Assembly: GCA_001802455.1 (NCBI GenBank)
Contig: MGXZ01000016.1
Span: 1 to 64,000, forward strand
Direction of reading: 5' to 3'
Source of the DNA: Gammaproteobacteria bacterium RIFCSPHIGHO2_12_FULL_39_24
Lineage (GTDB): Bacteria; Pseudomonadota; Gammaproteobacteria; Coxiellales; Coxiellaceae
DNA: 64,000 nucleotides
Part shown: one piece after another, positions 1 through 12,835 of the stretch
Layout: every line of letters begins with the position of its first letter
Numbering within the stretch: position 1 is the stretch's first letter
The notes under the pieces: generated by a model
What the model saw: the letters and a program-made list of their open reading frames with translations, nothing else
What the model was told of the DNA's origin: nothing
Database searches by the model: none
Position numbers and translations under genes: made by a program

Positions 1-190
1 ACCGAATATAAGAATGCATCTCACCATTTTTGCTAAAGATTAATTTATTGCTTGCAAGACAGGCGGGGTCCATATAAGAACCGCGCACGCAGTAAGCGGA
101 ACGGAAGTGATCAGTTGATGTGGAATAGTAAAATCACTGCAACATCATTATCACCAAAACCCATCTTCAGAATTATGCGTAACTTTGTCA
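1..190. other. intergenic stretch beyond lysC
   Basis: No convincing gene is seen on either strand. This is the region 3' of lysC, which reads leftwards. The only structure recognised is a 24-base sequence at 77-100 that recurs exactly at 51929-51952. The neighbouring gene beyond the window edge cannot be seen. Confidence 0.5.
77..100 (+). repeat. dispersed 24-base repeat, copy 1
   Basis: It is identical over 24 bases (begins AGAACCGCGC, ends AAGCGGA) to 51929-51952, where it forms the left arm of a hairpin. Here no matching right arm (GCGCGGTTCT) is present nearby, so this looks like a partial copy. Confidence 0.7.
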
Positions 191-1408
191 CTAGGACAGC
201 CCGTGCACACCTAACTCAAACGCATCATGCAACAATTTAGCACCCGTTTCTAAATGCTTTCCGTCGATAATGGTTGATATTTTTGCTTCCGTTGACGTGA
301 TTAAATAAATCGGAATATTTTCAGCACCCAATGTTTGAAAAATTTTGGAGGCAATACCGGCATGTGATGTCATGCCCAAACCCACTAACGATAATTTTGC
401 AATTTGATCATCAATGATCACATCACGCGCGGAAACTATTTTTGCAATTTCTTTTGTAAATGCCGCTGCTTTATCACAATCATCGCTGTGTGCGGTAAAC
501 GTAAAATCCACGGTATTGTCTGATGCGGAATGATTTTGCACCGTCATATCAATTTCAAATTGCGCATTTTCTATTAATTCCAACACGCGTTCTAATTTAT
601 TTTTTGGAATGCCGACAATTGAAAATTTAACTTGTCTACGATCAAAGGCAACACCTGATACCCATGGTTTTTCACCTTCATGCGCAGAGATTAACGTGCC
701 ATTGCCTTTTTCAAAACTCGATAATACGCGAACCGCAATATGATGTTTTTTCGCAAACTCGACAGCTTGTTTATGCAATACTTTCGCACCCAAACTAGCC
801 AATGCCAACATTTCCATATAAGTAATGCGAGTTAATAATCGCGCATCAGAAACAATGCGCGGATCAGACGTGTAAACACCCGCGACATCCGTAAAAATTT
901 GACACTCATCAGCCTTCAGTGCAGCAGCAATGGCAACTGCAGAAGTATCAGAACCGCCACGTTCTAACGTCGTGATATCGCCCATGGCATTCACACCTTG
1001 AAAACCAGTAATAACCGGAATTTTTTTTTCTGCTAATATTCCTTTAATTGCATCCGTTGAAATTTTTTCGATATGCGCGCGACGATGAGCATTCGTTGTA
1101 AAAATCTGTGCTTGTTTTCCATTTAAAGAACAGGCGGCAATATTTAAGTCTTGCAACGCCATGGTTAATAATGCAGCAGAAACATTTTCACCGGTTGATA
1201 CCAATGCATCATATTCACGCGCATTGGGTTGAGATGAAATGCCATAAGCCATTTGAATTAAGCGATCAGTTTCACCGCTCATTGCAGACACCACAACGAC
1301 TACATCGTGCCCTGCTGCCTGCGTTTGCGCAATAATATGTGCAACGTGACGAATACGCTCTAATGTACCTATGGATGTACCGCCAAATTTTTGGATGATC
1401 AGTGCCAT
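191..1408 (-). CDS. lysC: aspartate kinase, monofunctional
   Basis: Phosphorylates L-aspartate with ATP, the first committed step towards lysine/diaminopimelate, threonine and methionine; cytosolic. The 405-residue product opens with the kinase signature KFGGTS (residues 7-12). It has the ERGGSDTSA substrate loop near residue 150 and GVYTSDPRIV near 180, then a C-terminal half that fits two ACT regulatory domains (about 265-405). No homoserine dehydrogenase domain is fused, so it is the short, probably lysine-inhibited type. It starts 11 bases after the alaS stop, so the two are almost certainly co-transcribed. No lysine riboswitch fits in that gap. dapD and dapE of the same pathway lie about 17 kb away. 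Confidence 0.95.
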   Translation of the reverse strand: MALIIQKFGGTSIGTLERIRHVAHIIAQTQAAGHDVVVVVSAMSGETDRLIQMAYGISSQPNAREYDALVSTGENVSAALLTMALQDLNIAACSLNGKQAQIFTTNAHRRAHIEKISTDAIKGILAEKKIPVITGFQGVNAMGDITTLERGGSDTSAVAIAAALKADECQIFTDVAGVYTSDPRIVSDARLLTRITYMEMLALASLGAKVLHKQAVEFAKKHHIAVRVLSSFEKGNGTLISAHEGEKPWVSGVAFDRRQVKFSIVGIPKNKLERVLELIENAQFEIDMTVQNHSASDNTVDFTFTAHSDDCDKAAAFTKEIAKIVSARDVIIDDQIAKLSLVGLGMTSHAGIASKIFQTLGAENIPIYLITSTEAKISTIIDGKHLETGAKLLHDAFELGVHGLS

Positions 1409-1419
1409 ACGAAATTATA

Positions 1420-4014
1420 TCACACTACTTTATTTTCCACCCACGCCATCACATTCTGCAACTGCGATAAATCATCCGCGCCGCCTTGCGCCAAATCAGG
1501 ACGGCCGCCACCTTTTCCACCCGCTGCTTTTAACAAATCAGGTGCGGTAATTTTCGATAAACATTCTTTACTCACCGATGTGATCAAAATAATTTTTCCA
1601 TCAACGATGGATGCCAGTAAAATAATGGATTTTCCTAATTGTTGTTTTAACTGATCTATCGTGTGACGCAAACGTTCTCGATCGGTATCTGACACTGTTT
1701 CAATTAACACATGAATATCAGTAATTTTTTTTGCACGTGATAATAATTGATCGGTATTTTGCACAGCCATTTTTTGTTTGTAACTCGCCAGCTCTTTGCT
1801 CATTTGTTTATTGTGATCGATTACCTGTGCTAATTTTTCATATAAAGAATCACGCCCTACTTTTAACAATGCGGACAATTGCTGTAATTGTTTTTCGCTC
1901 GACTCAATCCAATGCAGTGCTTCACTGCCTGTGACTGCTTCAATACGACGAACACCGGCTGCACAAGCAGATTCCGAAATAATTTTAAATAAGCCGATAT
2001 CACCGGTGCGTGTCACGTGAGTACCGCCACAAATTTCTGTTGAAAATTCCGCTATGCTTACCACACGCACTTGATCTGCATATTTCTCGGAAAAAAGCGC
2101 CATTGCGCCTTCGCTTTTTGCTTGCTCCAATGAAACAGTTTTTGTGGATAGTGATAAATTCGCGCAAATTTGCTGATTAATTAATCGTTCAGTCGCTGTA
2201 ATTTGTTCTTGCGTTAAGCTTGCAGGATGTGAAAAATCAAAACGCAATCGTTTCGGCTCAACCAGTGATCCTTTTTGCACAACATGATTACCTAACACGC
2301 GGCGCAATGCTTCGTGCAATAAATGAGTTGCGGAATGATTGAGTCGCGTACTTTGTCGTGCTGCACTCACTTCCGCACACACCGTCATATCATTCAACAA
2401 TACACCCGAGATCATTTGTCCTTGATGCAAAATAACCGATCCTTTTTTTTGTGTGTCATGCACACAAAAACTACCCTGATTAAAATATAAATAACCCGTA
2501 TCACCTACTTGTCCACCCGACTCTGCATAAAAAGGCGTTTTATCTAAAATAACCATTCCTTTTTCACCGGATTGTAATTGCGTCACCGGTTTGAAATCAT
2601 GTAACAATGTAGTAACACGACCCTCATCAATTATTTTTTCGTAACCGGTAAATAGGGTTTCACCGGTCAAATGAATTTGCTGTGTTTGATCTGCATTGAA
2701 TTGTGCAAACTGTTGTGATTGTTCTCGTTGTTTTAACATTAATGCTTCAAAACCGTTTACATCCCACTGTAAATTGCGTTCTTTTGCGATATCAATTGTT
2801 AAATCAGGCGGAAATCCATAGGTGTCATACAGCTGAAACATCAGTTGTCCATCGATGATCTGCGCAGTTGATTCTGTTAATTCGCGATCTAAAATTTTCA
2901 ATCCTTTTGATAACGTATTAGCAAATTGTTTTTCTTCTTGCTGAATCACTTGTTCAATCAGCGACAGCGAAGTGGTTAATGACGGATACGCATCACCCAT
3001 GATTTTTGCCAATGGTGCTGCCATGCGATAGAAGAAAGGTTTTTGCATTCCCAATTTAAATCCATAACGTGCCGCTCTTCGAATAATTCTGCGTAACACG
3101 TAACCACGCCCTTCGTTTGAAGGCGTGATGCCATCAGCGATGAGAAAACAGGTTGCGCGAATATGATCGACAATAACTCGCATGGCGGTCGCTGTTAAAT
3201 CATCGCAATTCACAATTTTTGATAATGCGGTTAACAATGCTTGAAAAATATCAATATCATAATTATCATGCACGCCTTGCATCACAGCAGCAATGCGCTC
3301 TAATCCCATTCCCGTATCAACGCACGGTTTTGGTAATGATGTTAATTGACCGGAACTATCACGATTAAATTGCATGAAAACCAAATTCCAAATCTCAGTA
3401 TAACGATCACCGTCAGCGTCTTTTGATCCCGGCGGACCGCCTGCAATAGAGGCGCCATGATCATAAAAAATTTCCGTGCAAGGACCGCAAGGACCCGTAT
3501 CACCCATTGACCAGAAATTATCTTTTTCACTGCAACGTGAAAAACGTTTTGGATCTACTTTTATTTCATTTAACCAAATGGCTTCACTTTCTTTATCATC
3601 TCGAAAAACCGTCACCCATAATTTTTCAGCGGGAATATGTAATTCGTTTGTTAAAAAATGCCAGGCAAATTGAATTGCGTCACTTTTAAAATAATCACCA
3701 AAGCTAAAATTGCCAAGCATTTCGAAAAAAGTGTGATGTCGTTTTGTATAACCCACATTTTCCAAATCATTGTGTTTTCCGCCAGCACGCACGCAACGTT
3801 GTGCACTCACTGCACGTGTGTAATTTCTTTTTTCAACACCTAAAAACACTTCTTTAAATTGCACCATGCCAGCATTGGTAAACAATAAGGTGGAATCGTT
3901 AATCGGAACCAACGAACTACTCGAAACGACAGTGTGATTATTTTTTTTAAAATAGTCGATAAAGGCAGCGCGAAGTTGCGCACTGGAGAGATAATGTGAT
4001 TTTGAATGCGGCAT
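1420..4014 (-). CDS. alaS: alanine--tRNA ligase
   Basis: Charges tRNA-Ala with alanine and edits mischarged Ser/Gly. The 864-residue length is normal for the family. The order is: class II catalytic core ([16 protein letters not shown] region, residues about 75-90), tRNA-recognition domain, editing domain with the HSATHLLHE zinc/active-site motif (about 560) and CGGTH (about 665), and a C-terminal C-Ala domain ending near [21 protein letters not shown] lies 9 bases before the ATG. It is downstream of recX (35-bp gap) and upstream of lysC, so a recA-recX-alaS-lysC transcription unit is likely. The recA-recX-alaS order is common in gammaproteobacteria. Confidence 0.97.
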   Translation of the reverse strand: MPHSKSHYLSSAQLRAAFIDYFKKNNHTVVSSSSLVPINDSTLLFTNAGMVQFKEVFLGVEKRNYTRAVSAQRCVRAGGKHNDLENVGYTKRHHTFFEMLGNFSFGDYFKSDAIQFAWHFLTNELHIPAEKLWVTVFRDDKESEAIWLNEIKVDPKRFSRCSEKDNFWSMGDTGPCGPCTEIFYDHGASIAGGPPGSKDADGDRYTEIWNLVFMQFNRDSSGQLTSLPKPCVDTGMGLERIAAVMQGVHDNYDIDIFQALLTALSKIVNCDDLTATAMRVIVDHIRATCFLIADGITPSNEGRGYVLRRIIRRAARYGFKLGMQKPFFYRMAAPLAKIMGDAYPSLTTSLSLIEQVIQQEEKQFANTLSKGLKILDRELTESTAQIIDGQLMFQLYDTYGFPPDLTIDIAKERNLQWDVNGFEALMLKQREQSQQFAQFNADQTQQIHLTGETLFTGYEKIIDEGRVTTLLHDFKPVTQLQSGEKGMVILDKTPFYAESGGQVGDTGYLYFNQGSFCVHDTQKKGSVILHQGQMISGVLLNDMTVCAEVSAARQSTRLNHSATHLLHEALRRVLGNHVVQKGSLVEPKRLRFDFSHPASLTQEQITATERLINQQICANLSLSTKTVSLEQAKSEGAMALFSEKYADQVRVVSIAEFSTEICGGTHVTRTGDIGLFKIISESACAAGVRRIEAVTGSEALHWIESSEKQLQQLSALLKVGRDSLYEKLAQVIDHNKQMSKELASYKQKMAVQNTDQLLSRAKKITDIHVLIETVSDTDRERLRHTIDQLKQQLGKSIILLASIVDGKIILITSVSKECLSKITAPDLLKAAGGKGGGRPDLAQGGADDLSQLQNVMAWVENKVV

Positions 4015-4049
4015 TATTAATAACCTTCCTTAATTTGCCATTTTAATCG

Positions 4050-4535
4050 TTAACGAATGGAAGTGGAAGTGAGGTTTGAAAACAAAAGCGCCTTAATTGC
4101 TTCCGAAGTATACCCACGATACAACAAAAAGCGAAATTGCGCGGCTTTTTCTGCTTGATTTTTTGAAGGATTTAGAAATTTTTTTTGCCAAACGTTCTTC
4201 ATCTGAGTTTGCCATTCCGAGGCGTGCACATCCAACACATCGTCAATTAAAACACTGGCAACACCCCGTTCACGCAATTCAAGCTTAATGCGATTGGGGC
4301 CAAAGCCAGCTTGCTTGCGATAACGTACGTAACTTTCTGCAAAACGCACATCACTTTGCAAATTATCTTGAATTAATTGATCCAATATTTTTTCAATGTC
4401 GGCATCGTCAGCATTAGAAAAGTCAGAAAAATTTTTTGCGATGAGTTTTTGTTTTAATTCCCATCGCGAATGCTCGCGACGGGAAAGATAGTCTATGGCC
4501 TTTTTGCGGAGTACTGTGTTTTCTTTATTATTCAC
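4050..4535 (-). CDS. recX: RecX family regulator of RecA
   Basis: RecX proteins bind RecA filaments and limit their extension and recombinase activity. The 161-residue product has the repeated three-helix layout: an N-terminal YLSRREHSRWELKQKL segment, then QSDVRFAESYVRYRKQAGFGPNRIKLELRERGV, which is the family core, and a C-terminal RFLLYRGYTSEAIKALL repeat. It starts 9 bases after the recA stop and so is read from the recA transcript. Family membership is clear from these motifs; the modulatory role is family knowledge. Confidence 0.92.
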   Translation of the reverse strand: MNNKENTVLRKKAIDYLSRREHSRWELKQKLIAKNFSDFSNADDADIEKILDQLIQDNLQSDVRFAESYVRYRKQAGFGPNRIKLELRERGVASVLIDDVLDVHASEWQTQMKNVWQKKFLNPSKNQAEKAAQFRFLLYRGYTSEAIKALLFSNLTSTSIR

Positions 4536-4544
4536 TAATGCACA

Positions 4545-5594
<1,050 letters not shown>

Positions 5595-5667
5595 ATCCAT
5601 GTCCTCATCGGTGAAAAAATTCAAGCGTATTATTTCACAAAGATTGATGGGTGGATATACCGTGATT

Positions 5668-6975
5668 TCACTCCCCCGCCACGGTCATCTGATCAATTAA
5701 AATTGAACCCGCGCGGATGGTGCCGCGAACATCAACATCATCTGCAATGGCAATAATGCCAGCAAACATATTTTTTAAATTGCCCGCAATCGTGATCTCT
5801 TCAACAGGAAACTGAATTTCACCTTTCTCAACCCAAAATCCAGACGCACCACGAGAGTAATCACCCGTAGTGATATTCACACCCTGCCCCATTAATTCTG
5901 TGATAAATAATCCACGATCCATTTTTCGAATCAAATCACTCACGCTCCCACTCCCATTCACACCCAGATTAAAAACACCGCCAGCATTACCCGTTGTTTG
6001 CATTCCTAATTTTCGCGCAGAATAAGTACCTAATACGTAATTTTCTAATTGACCATCGCGAATATAATGTTGATCAATCGTCGCAACACCATCATGATCA
6101 AATGGTCTGCTGCCCATTGCTGATAACAAATGCGGTTGTTGAAAAATATTAATATGTACTGGAAAAATAGGTTTTCCCAGTGCGTTTAATAAAAATGATG
6201 ATTGCCGATATAGATTGCCGCCACTGATGGCTGTCACAAAATGTCCCAGTAATGATTTTGCAATCGACGCTTCAAAAATTACAGGGCACGTTTGTGTTTT
6301 TACTCGCATGGGATTTAATCGACGCACTGTTTTTTCTGCAGCGCTGATTGCCACTTGATCTGCAGACCATAAATCTTTTGCATGACGCGCGATAGTATAA
6401 TCTGAATCACGCTGCATTTTATTATTTTCCGACGCCACCACGCTGCAACTGATTACCTGTTTACTCGATTTAAATTCTCCTAAAAAACCCAGCGTATTGG
6501 CGTATAATATTTCAGCATGATTACTGCAAATACTCGCACCGTCAGAATTAACAATACGTTTATCAAACGACAATGCTTTTTTTTCACAGGCAATCGCTAA
6601 CTGAATTGCATCGGGTGGTGTTATATTCCACGGATGATATAAATCACAGTCAGGATAGTGCATTGCCAAACGTGATACATCTGCCAATCCTGCAAAAATA
6701 TCTTGACTTGAAAAACTCGCAATAGATACTGCTTTTTCAATAGTTTTTTGAATTGCTTCTACCGAAAAATCGGAACTAGATGCATGACCTGTACGTTGAT
6801 CGTGATAAACCGTAACGGAAAAATTTTTATTAAGGTGATGCTCAAGTGTTTCCACTTCACCTAATCGCGCATCAACCGTAAAGCCGCTGGATTGACTCAG
6901 CGAAAATTCTGCGGTGGCGATGCGCAATTGTTTCAATTTTTTTAATGCTAGCTTTGCAATGTTGTGGTTATTCAT
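5668..6975 (-). CDS. pmbA: metalloprotease subunit PmbA/TldE
   Basis: TldE/PmbA forms a heterodimer with TldD and degrades or matures unfolded peptides (known from microcin B17 and CcdA processing). The 435-residue product has the family N-terminal domain and the C-terminal beta domain with [14 protein letters not shown] and [29 protein letters not shown]-type conserved text near residues 335-400. The zinc site belongs to the TldD partner, which is not in this window. It lies 9 bases after lon on the same strand, so it is probably the last gene of a clpX-lon-pmbA read-through. The stretch 5943-5960 resembles the GGGAGT repeats seen elsewhere but is in-frame coding sequence here. Confidence 0.92.
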   Translation of the reverse strand: MNNHNIAKLALKKLKQLRIATAEFSLSQSSGFTVDARLGEVETLEHHLNKNFSVTVYHDQRTGHASSSDFSVEAIQKTIEKAVSIASFSSQDIFAGLADVSRLAMHYPDCDLYHPWNITPPDAIQLAIACEKKALSFDKRIVNSDGASICSNHAEILYANTLGFLGEFKSSKQVISCSVVASENNKMQRDSDYTIARHAKDLWSADQVAISAAEKTVRRLNPMRVKTQTCPVIFEASIAKSLLGHFVTAISGGNLYRQSSFLLNALGKPIFPVHINIFQQPHLLSAMGSRPFDHDGVATIDQHYIRDGQLENYVLGTYSARKLGMQTTGNAGGVFNLGVNGSGSVSDLIRKMDRGLFITELMGQGVNITTGDYSRGASGFWVEKGEIQFPVEEITIAGNLKNMFAGIIAIADDVDVRGTIRAGSILIDQMTVAGE

Positions 6976-6984
6976 TTAACTAAA

Positions 6985-9477
6985 TCAATGCGTCGCATGT
7001 TTTGATTTGCCGATTCTCGATTTTTTCACATTTTTTACAGATTTTCCCAATATACGCGATGATTTAATCGACATCGTTGGCATACGCTCCAAAGCGACTT
7101 CAAAAACTTGATCGATCCAGCGGACGGGATGAATGTGTAACGCATCAGTTACTTGTTTTGGAATTTCTCTTAAATCTTTTTTATTTTCAGACGGAATAAT
7201 GACTGTTTTAATGCCACCGCGCATCGCTGCTAATAATTTTTCTTTTAATCCGCCAATGGGCAATACTTCGCCACGCAATGTAATTTCACCTGTCATCGCA
7301 ACACTGGCATGAACAGGAATATGCGTGATTGCCGACACCAATGCAACGCACATTCCGATACCCGCACTGGGACCATCTTTCGGTGTTGCACCCTCTGGTA
7401 CATGCACGTGAAAATCATTTTTTTGAAAATAATCATCTTCAACACCAAACATCGGCGCACGACTTCGCACAACCGTCATTGCAGCATTAATCGATTCTTT
7501 CATCACATCGCCCAGACTGCCGGTATGCAATAACTTACCTTTACCTGCCATCACTTGCGCTTCGATTGTCAGCAATTCACCGCCCACTTCCGTCCATGCT
7601 AGACCCGTTACTTGACCCACCTGATCTTTTTCTTCTGCTAAGCCGTAACGAAATTTCGGTACACCTAAATATTTTTCCAGATCAGCTACTGTCACGGAAA
7701 TACAAGCATGTTCGGCCGCCGCTTTTTTATTTTTTTTATTTTTCGAATTTTCTTTTTCTTGAATAATGGCTTGACGCACGACCTTGCGACAAATTTTTGA
7801 AATTTGTCGCTCTAAACTACGCACACCCGCTTCACGCGTATAACTGCGAATGATTTCACGAATGGTGTGTTCAGTAATTTTGATTTCATCTTTTTTCAAT
7901 CCAGACTGTTCAACTTGTCGTGGAATTAAATAATTGATGGCGATATTTAATTTTTCATCTTCCGTGTAACCCGGCAAACGAATGACCTCCATGCGATCCA
8001 ATAATGCTGGCGGAATATTGAGTGAATTCGCAGTCGCAATAAACATCACATCGGATAAATCATAATCGACTTCAAGATAATGGTCATTGAATTTATTATT
8101 TTGTTCGGGATCCAACACTTCCAATAAAGCAGACGCTGGATCACCTCTGAAATCAACGGCCATTTTATCTACTTCATCTAACATGAACAGTGGATTGCGT
8201 ACTTTCGCGCGCATCATACGCTGGATTATTTTTCCGGGCATGGCGCCGATGTAAGTGCGACGATGTCCGCGAATTTCTGCTTCATCCCGAATCCCCCCCA
8301 GCGAAATACGCGCAAATTCGCGCCCCGTTGCGTTGGCAATCGATTGACCCAACGATGTTTTTCCCACGCCTGGTGGTCCAACCAAACACAAGATAGGTCC
8401 TTTTAATTTTTTCACACGTAACTGAACAGCTAAATATTCCAAAATGCGTTCCTTCACTTCTTTCAAACCGTAATGATCACCTTCCAATTTTTTTTCAGCA
8501 TCAATCAAATCCATATTAATTTTAGATTTTTCTTTCCACGGCACTGCCAATAATGCTTCTAAATAATTTCGCGTCACCGTTGCTTCAGCTGACATCGGTG
8601 GCATCAAACGTAATTTTCCCAACTCTGATTTTGCTTTTTCTTTCGCTTCTTTTGACATCCCTGCATTTTCAATATTTTTTTCAATTTGTTTCAACTCATC
8701 CGCTGGCGTTCCTTCTTCCAGATCCGCTAATTCATGCTGAATCGCTTTTAATTTTTCATTCAAATAATATTGTCGCTGACTATTTTCAACTTGTTGCTTC
8801 ACGCGTCCTTGAACGCTTTTCTCCACTTCCATCAATTCTAATTCTTGCGCAATCAAATCCCGCAACAATGTTAAGCGTTCTTTGACATCAAATGTTTCTA
8901 AAATTTTTTGGCGTGAGTCAATATTCACCGTTAAATGTGCTGCAACGCTATCTGCAAAATGCGATGGAATTTTCATGTTGCGCACAGAGGTAATTAATTC
9001 CGGTGGGATTTTTTTATTGGCCTTTACTAATTGTTCAAATTGCGCAGTAATATGACGAATCAATACCACTATTTCAGGATCATCTGTCACCGCAGGTTCT
9101 GGTGTTGTTTCTAATTGTGTTTGCATGAAACCCACTTCTTTCACATCTAAAAATGCAGAGACGCGTGCACGCAAAATACCTTCAACCAATACCTTTACCG
9201 TACCATCAGGCAAACGCAACAATTGCAAAATGGTTGCAACCGTACCCACCATAAACAAATCTTTTTCAGTAGGTACATCCACCATTGCATTCTTTTGAGC
9301 AATCAATATCACTTGTTTGTCGGCAGCCATTGCTGTTTCAAGTGCTTTAATTGACTCAGCGCGTCCAACAAACAGGGGAATGACCATGTGGGGATAAATC
9401 ACCACATCACGTAATGGAATAAGGGGTAATGTTATAGTAGTTGTAGGAATGATAGCGTCGGGTTTTTTCTTTGGCAT
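6985..9477 (-). CDS. lon: ATP-dependent protease La (Lon)
   Basis: Soluble AAA+ serine protease that removes misfolded and regulatory proteins. The 830-residue chain has the N-terminal LON domain (LPLIPLRDVVIYPHMVIPLFVGR), a coiled linker, Walker A GPPGVGKT, Walker B LFMLDEVDK, and the protease domain with catalytic Ser704 in KDGPSAGIG and a catalytic Lys in GGLKEK near 747. It is longer than E. coli Lon (784). A Lys-rich insert (KENSKNKKNKKAAAEHA) lies before the protease domain, and there is a basic tail of about 28 residues. AGGA lies 6 bases before the ATG. It follows clpX closely. Confidence 0.97.
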   Translation of the reverse strand: MPKKKPDAIIPTTTITLPLIPLRDVVIYPHMVIPLFVGRAESIKALETAMAADKQVILIAQKNAMVDVPTEKDLFMVGTVATILQLLRLPDGTVKVLVEGILRARVSAFLDVKEVGFMQTQLETTPEPAVTDDPEIVVLIRHITAQFEQLVKANKKIPPELITSVRNMKIPSHFADSVAAHLTVNIDSRQKILETFDVKERLTLLRDLIAQELELMEVEKSVQGRVKQQVENSQRQYYLNEKLKAIQHELADLEEGTPADELKQIEKNIENAGMSKEAKEKAKSELGKLRLMPPMSAEATVTRNYLEALLAVPWKEKSKINMDLIDAEKKLEGDHYGLKEVKERILEYLAVQLRVKKLKGPILCLVGPPGVGKTSLGQSIANATGREFARISLGGIRDEAEIRGHRRTYIGAMPGKIIQRMMRAKVRNPLFMLDEVDKMAVDFRGDPASALLEVLDPEQNNKFNDHYLEVDYDLSDVMFIATANSLNIPPALLDRMEVIRLPGYTEDEKLNIAINYLIPRQVEQSGLKKDEIKITEHTIREIIRSYTREAGVRSLERQISKICRKVVRQAIIQEKENSKNKKNKKAAAEHACISVTVADLEKYLGVPKFRYGLAEEKDQVGQVTGLAWTEVGGELLTIEAQVMAGKGKLLHTGSLGDVMKESINAAMTVVRSRAPMFGVEDDYFQKNDFHVHVPEGATPKDGPSAGIGMCVALVSAITHIPVHASVAMTGEITLRGEVLPIGGLKEKLLAAMRGGIKTVIIPSENKKDLREIPKQVTDALHIHPVRWIDQVFEVALERMPTMSIKSSRILGKSVKNVKKSRIGKSKHATH

Positions 9478-9522
9478 AGAGGTTCCTTGTATATCGCCTG
9501 CGGTGTGCGTGGGTGAATAAAA

Positions 9523-10785
9523 CTAATTCGCTGTTTTTTTCTCATCGCCTTCATAAATATACAAAGGCTTTGATTTCCCCTGAACAACATTTTTATCGAT
9601 AATGACTTGCTTCAAACCATCAAGCGATGGAATTTCATACATGATATCCAACAACGCATGCTCGACAATCGAACGCAATCCGCGCGCACCCGATTTTCTT
9701 TTAATCGCCATTGATGCTACTTCATGCAACGCGTCTTCACGAAATTCAATGCTGACGCCTTCAAATTCAAATAATTTTTTATATTGTTTGGTCAGTGCAT
9801 TCTTTGGTTGTGTTAAAATTGCTAACAACGCGGATTCATCCAACTCATCCAAAACAGAAATCACGGGTAAACGACCAACGAATTCGGGGATTAAACCAAA
9901 TTTAATGAGATCTTGGTTTTCCACTTTTTTAATCACATTATTCGCTGATACTTTATTTTTACCTTTCACGCTCGCCGCAAAACCAATGCCACTTTCATCG
10001 GTGCGTTGCTGCACAATTTTTTCTAAGTCAGCAAATGCACCGCCACAAATAAATAAAATGTTGGTGGTGTCGACTTGTAAATATTCCTGTTGAGGATGTT
10101 TGCGTCCACCTTGTGGCGGAATAGCCGCAACCGTTCCTTCAATTAATTTTAACAATGCTTGTTGAACACCTTCACCAGAGACATCGCGCGTTAATGACGG
10201 ACTATCCGACTTGCGTGCAATTTTGTCGATCTCATCAATGTAGATGATGCCGGTTTCTGCTTTTTCAACATCGTAATTACATTTTTGTAATAATTTTTGC
10301 ACGATGTTCTCAACGTCTTCACCAACATAACCCGCTTCTGTTAAGGTTGTCGCGTCAGCAATAGCAAACGGCACATTCAAAATACGCGCCAACGTTTGTG
10401 CAAGTAATGTTTTACCTGAACCAGTTGGACCGATTAACAAAATATTGCTTTTCGTCAATTCCACATCATCATTCGACGCGCGATGACGTAACCGTTTATA
10501 GTGATTGTAAACAGCAACAGATAATATTTTTTTTGCATTCGTTTGACCAACAACATACTGATCCAATTGTGTGTGTAATTCTTTTGGACTGGGTAAACCA
10601 GTCTGATCCGTTTTCACCACATCTGTTAATTCTTCTTCGCGAATAATGTCATTGCACAAATTCACGCATTCGTTGCAGACAAAAACGGAAGGTCCGGCAA
10701 TCAGCTTTTTGACTTCATGCTGACTTTTTCCGCAAAAAGAACAGTATAACGTCTCGTTTCTACTGGAGTTTTTATTTTCTGCCAT
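9523..10785 (-). CDS. clpX: ClpXP unfoldase subunit ClpX
   Basis: Hexameric AAA+ unfoldase that selects substrates and feeds them to ClpP. The 420-residue product has an N-terminal zinc-binding domain with Cys15, Cys18, Cys37 and Cys40, Walker A GPTGSGKT (about 118-125), Walker [11 protein letters not shown], and the pore and IGF-type ClpP-contact loops inside [14 protein letters not shown]. clpP lies 48 bases upstream and lon 45 bases downstream on the same strand, giving the classical clpP-clpX-lon arrangement. An antisense open frame over it is only a shadow. Confidence 0.97.
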   Translation of the reverse strand: MAENKNSSRNETLYCSFCGKSQHEVKKLIAGPSVFVCNECVNLCNDIIREEELTDVVKTDQTGLPSPKELHTQLDQYVVGQTNAKKILSVAVYNHYKRLRHRASNDDVELTKSNILLIGPTGSGKTLLAQTLARILNVPFAIADATTLTEAGYVGEDVENIVQKLLQKCNYDVEKAETGIIYIDEIDKIARKSDSPSLTRDVSGEGVQQALLKLIEGTVAAIPPQGGRKHPQQEYLQVDTTNILFICGGAFADLEKIVQQRTDESGIGFAASVKGKNKVSANNVIKKVENQDLIKFGLIPEFVGRLPVISVLDELDESALLAILTQPKNALTKQYKKLFEFEGVSIEFREDALHEVASMAIKRKSGARGLRSIVEHALLDIMYEIPSLDGLKQVIIDKNVVQGKSKPLYIYEGDEKKTAN

Positions 10786-10833
10786 ACATTACCTTTCTCT
10801 ATGGTTCGAAAGAAGTCTATTATAACACTAGTT

Positions 10834-11442
10834 CTATTTCTCTTTCTCTCTTTCAACAAAAATGGAATCAATTAAGCCATACGCCTGCGCTTCCTCTGGC
10901 GGCATAAAATTATCGCGATTGGTATCTTTTTCAATCTGCTCAAGCGACTGCCCCGTATGTCTTGCCAAAATAACATTCAACATATCACTAACACGTTGTG
11001 TTTCTTTAGCGTGGATTTGAATGTCGGTTCCTTGACCTTGATATCCACCCAACACTTGGTGGATCATAACGGTTGAATGTGGAAGACAATGACGCTTGCC
11101 TTTCGCGCCTGATGCCAATAATAATGCTGCAGCACTTGCTGCTTGTCCGATGCATAATGTTCGTACATCTGGTTTAATGAATTGCATTGTGTCGTAAATT
11201 GCCATTCCCGCCGTCACCACACCGCCGGGTGAATTGATGTACAGAGAAATATCTTTTTCGGGATTTTCAGATTCTAAAAATAACATCTGTGCGATCACCA
11301 AGTTCGCCATATTTTCTTCAACTGGCCCAACTAAAAAAATCACGCGATCTTTTAGTAGTCGCGAATAAATATCGTAAGCGCGTTCACCGCGACCACTTTG
11401 TTCTACAACCATGGGGACAAGATAATTATTTTGTTCGTTCAC
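10834..11442 (-). CDS. clpP: ClpP protease proteolytic subunit
   Basis: Tetradecameric serine peptidase that works with ClpX. It is 202 residues with the catalytic triad visible: Ser103 in [10 protein letters not shown], His128 in HSTVMIHQ and Asp177 in TNRDNFM. A short propeptide precedes it. The start is GTG (AAC GAA follows), chosen because GAGG lies 6 bases upstream and no in-frame ATG fits. It starts 11 bases after the tig stop, so the order is tig-clpP-clpX. Confidence 0.96.
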   Translation of the reverse strand: MNEQNNYLVPMVVEQSGRGERAYDIYSRLLKDRVIFLVGPVEENMANLVIAQMLFLESENPEKDISLYINSPGGVVTAGMAIYDTMQFIKPDVRTLCIGQAASAAALLLASGAKGKRHCLPHSTVMIHQVLGGYQGQGTDIQIHAKETQRVSDMLNVILARHTGQSLEQIEKDTNRDNFMPPEEAQAYGLIDSIFVEREKEK

Positions 11443-11453
11443 ATCACACCTCG

Positions 11454-12773
11454 CTATTTTGCATTCATAATAGCATCATAACTTTTTTTAACTTCGGTGA
11501 CACGCGCTTTAGAAAGTAAAATCGTCACTGCTTGTTCTTCCAATACAAATGCTTCAATATCAGCAACCATGTGTTTATTTTTCAAAATCAATGGTAGAAC
11601 TTGCGTGGGATCACCGTACTGCGATGCCATTTTGTGCAAACGTTCACGCACTTTTTCTTGATCCACTTTAATATCATTTTCTTTAATTACTTCTGCCAAT
11701 AACAAACCTAAAACAACACGTTTTGTTGCATCAGCAACATAAGGCTCGCGTTCCAATGGGAAATTTTTAATATCTGATTCTGATAAATCACGACGATACT
11801 GTGCGATTTGTTGACGCGTCATATTTTGCAAATGCGCAATTTCTGCTTCAATCAATGCAGATGGCGCATCAATTTTATTCAACGACATTAATCTATCTAA
11901 CACACTGCTTTTCACTTGCGCGCGCGCCGCTTCATTTAATTCCACTTGCATTTTCTCGTGAACTTGTTTTTTCAGTATTTCAACACCTTCCGTCACACCC
12001 ATCTTCTTTGCAAATTCATCATCGAGTATTGGCAATTTGGGTTCTTGAATGTCATGAACGGTTACCGCGAATTCCACCGGCTTAGAACGCAATGCTTCAA
12101 CATGATATTCCGCCGGAAATGCGATTTTTAATGTTTTTGCTTCCTCTTTTTTAGCACCAACCAATCCTTCTTCAAAACCAGGGATCATGGAGTGCGAACC
12201 TAACTCCAACCACTGCCCTTTCGCACTACCTTGTTCTAATGGTTTGCCATCAATTGTGCCATCAAAATCAATTTGAACGCGATCACCTAATTTTGCCGCA
12301 CGATCCACCTCAACCCACTCTGCATGTTGCGTTCTCAATTGAATTAACATACCAGAAACATCGCCCTCTGAAATCTCACCTGACACTGATTCAATTTCAA
12401 CATCAGTCAAATCTGTTAAAATGATGTCAGGATAGACTTCAAATTGCGCCGTATAACTAAAAGATTCATTGTGATTTAATTTTTCAGGATCAAAATCAAT
12501 AGTGGGCCTGCCAGCAATTTTTATTTTTTTCTCGGTAATTTGTGCTTGAAATGAAGTATCAATTAATTCTGCTGCGGCTTCTTGCAACAATCCACGACCA
12601 TATTTTTGTTCAACCACTTTCAATGGGATTTTACCGGGACGAAATCCTTTTATTTTTGCAACTCGCGCAAACTCAGTTGTTTTTTTCTGATATTTTTTTT
12701 GAACGTCTTCTGCCAATACGATTACGACCAGCTTTCTTTTTAACTTTTCCAATTGTTCTAGCTGCGATGTCAT
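11454..12773 (-). CDS. tig: trigger factor, ribosome-associated chaperone
   Basis: Binds the ribosome exit tunnel and shields nascent chains, with peptidyl-prolyl isomerase activity. The 439-residue product shows the N-terminal ribosome-binding domain with [20 protein letters not shown] (the GFRxGK signature), an FKBP-type domain beginning [20 protein letters not shown] (about residue 160), and the helical C-terminal chaperone domain. The ATG at 12773 is followed by MTSQLEQL. It heads the tig-clpP-clpX-lon-pmbA run. tRNA-Leu lies upstream on the same strand. Confidence 0.95.
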   Translation of the reverse strand: MTSQLEQLEKLKRKLVVIVLAEDVQKKYQKKTTEFARVAKIKGFRPGKIPLKVVEQKYGRGLLQEAAAELIDTSFQAQITEKKIKIAGRPTIDFDPEKLNHNESFSYTAQFEVYPDIILTDLTDVEIESVSGEISEGDVSGMLIQLRTQHAEWVEVDRAAKLGDRVQIDFDGTIDGKPLEQGSAKGQWLELGSHSMIPGFEEGLVGAKKEEAKTLKIAFPAEYHVEALRSKPVEFAVTVHDIQEPKLPILDDEFAKKMGVTEGVEILKKQVHEKMQVELNEAARAQVKSSVLDRLMSLNKIDAPSALIEAEIAHLQNMTRQQIAQYRRDLSESDIKNFPLEREPYVADATKRVVLGLLLAEVIKENDIKVDQEKVRERLHKMASQYGDPTQVLPLILKNKHMVADIEAFVLEEQAVTILLSKARVTEVKKSYDAIMNAK

Positions 12774-12835
12774 GATGAAATAAACCTCTTAATTTAGTTA
12801 TCCGTTATCTGTCATTTAAAATACTATTTATCCAA

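Noticed and set aside
1021-1029. A9 run in lysC as a frameshift site
   Set aside because: It lies in the middle of the kinase domain, where a short product would make no sense; kept only as a caution for the dnaX case.
1409-1419. Lysine riboswitch or other leader control for lysC
   Set aside because: Only 11 bases separate alaS and lysC, too little for any aptamer.
9602-10093. 163-codon open frame on the plus strand
   Set aside because: It lies wholly antisense to clpX, has no ribosome site and a shadow-type composition rich in Ser/Asn/Cys.
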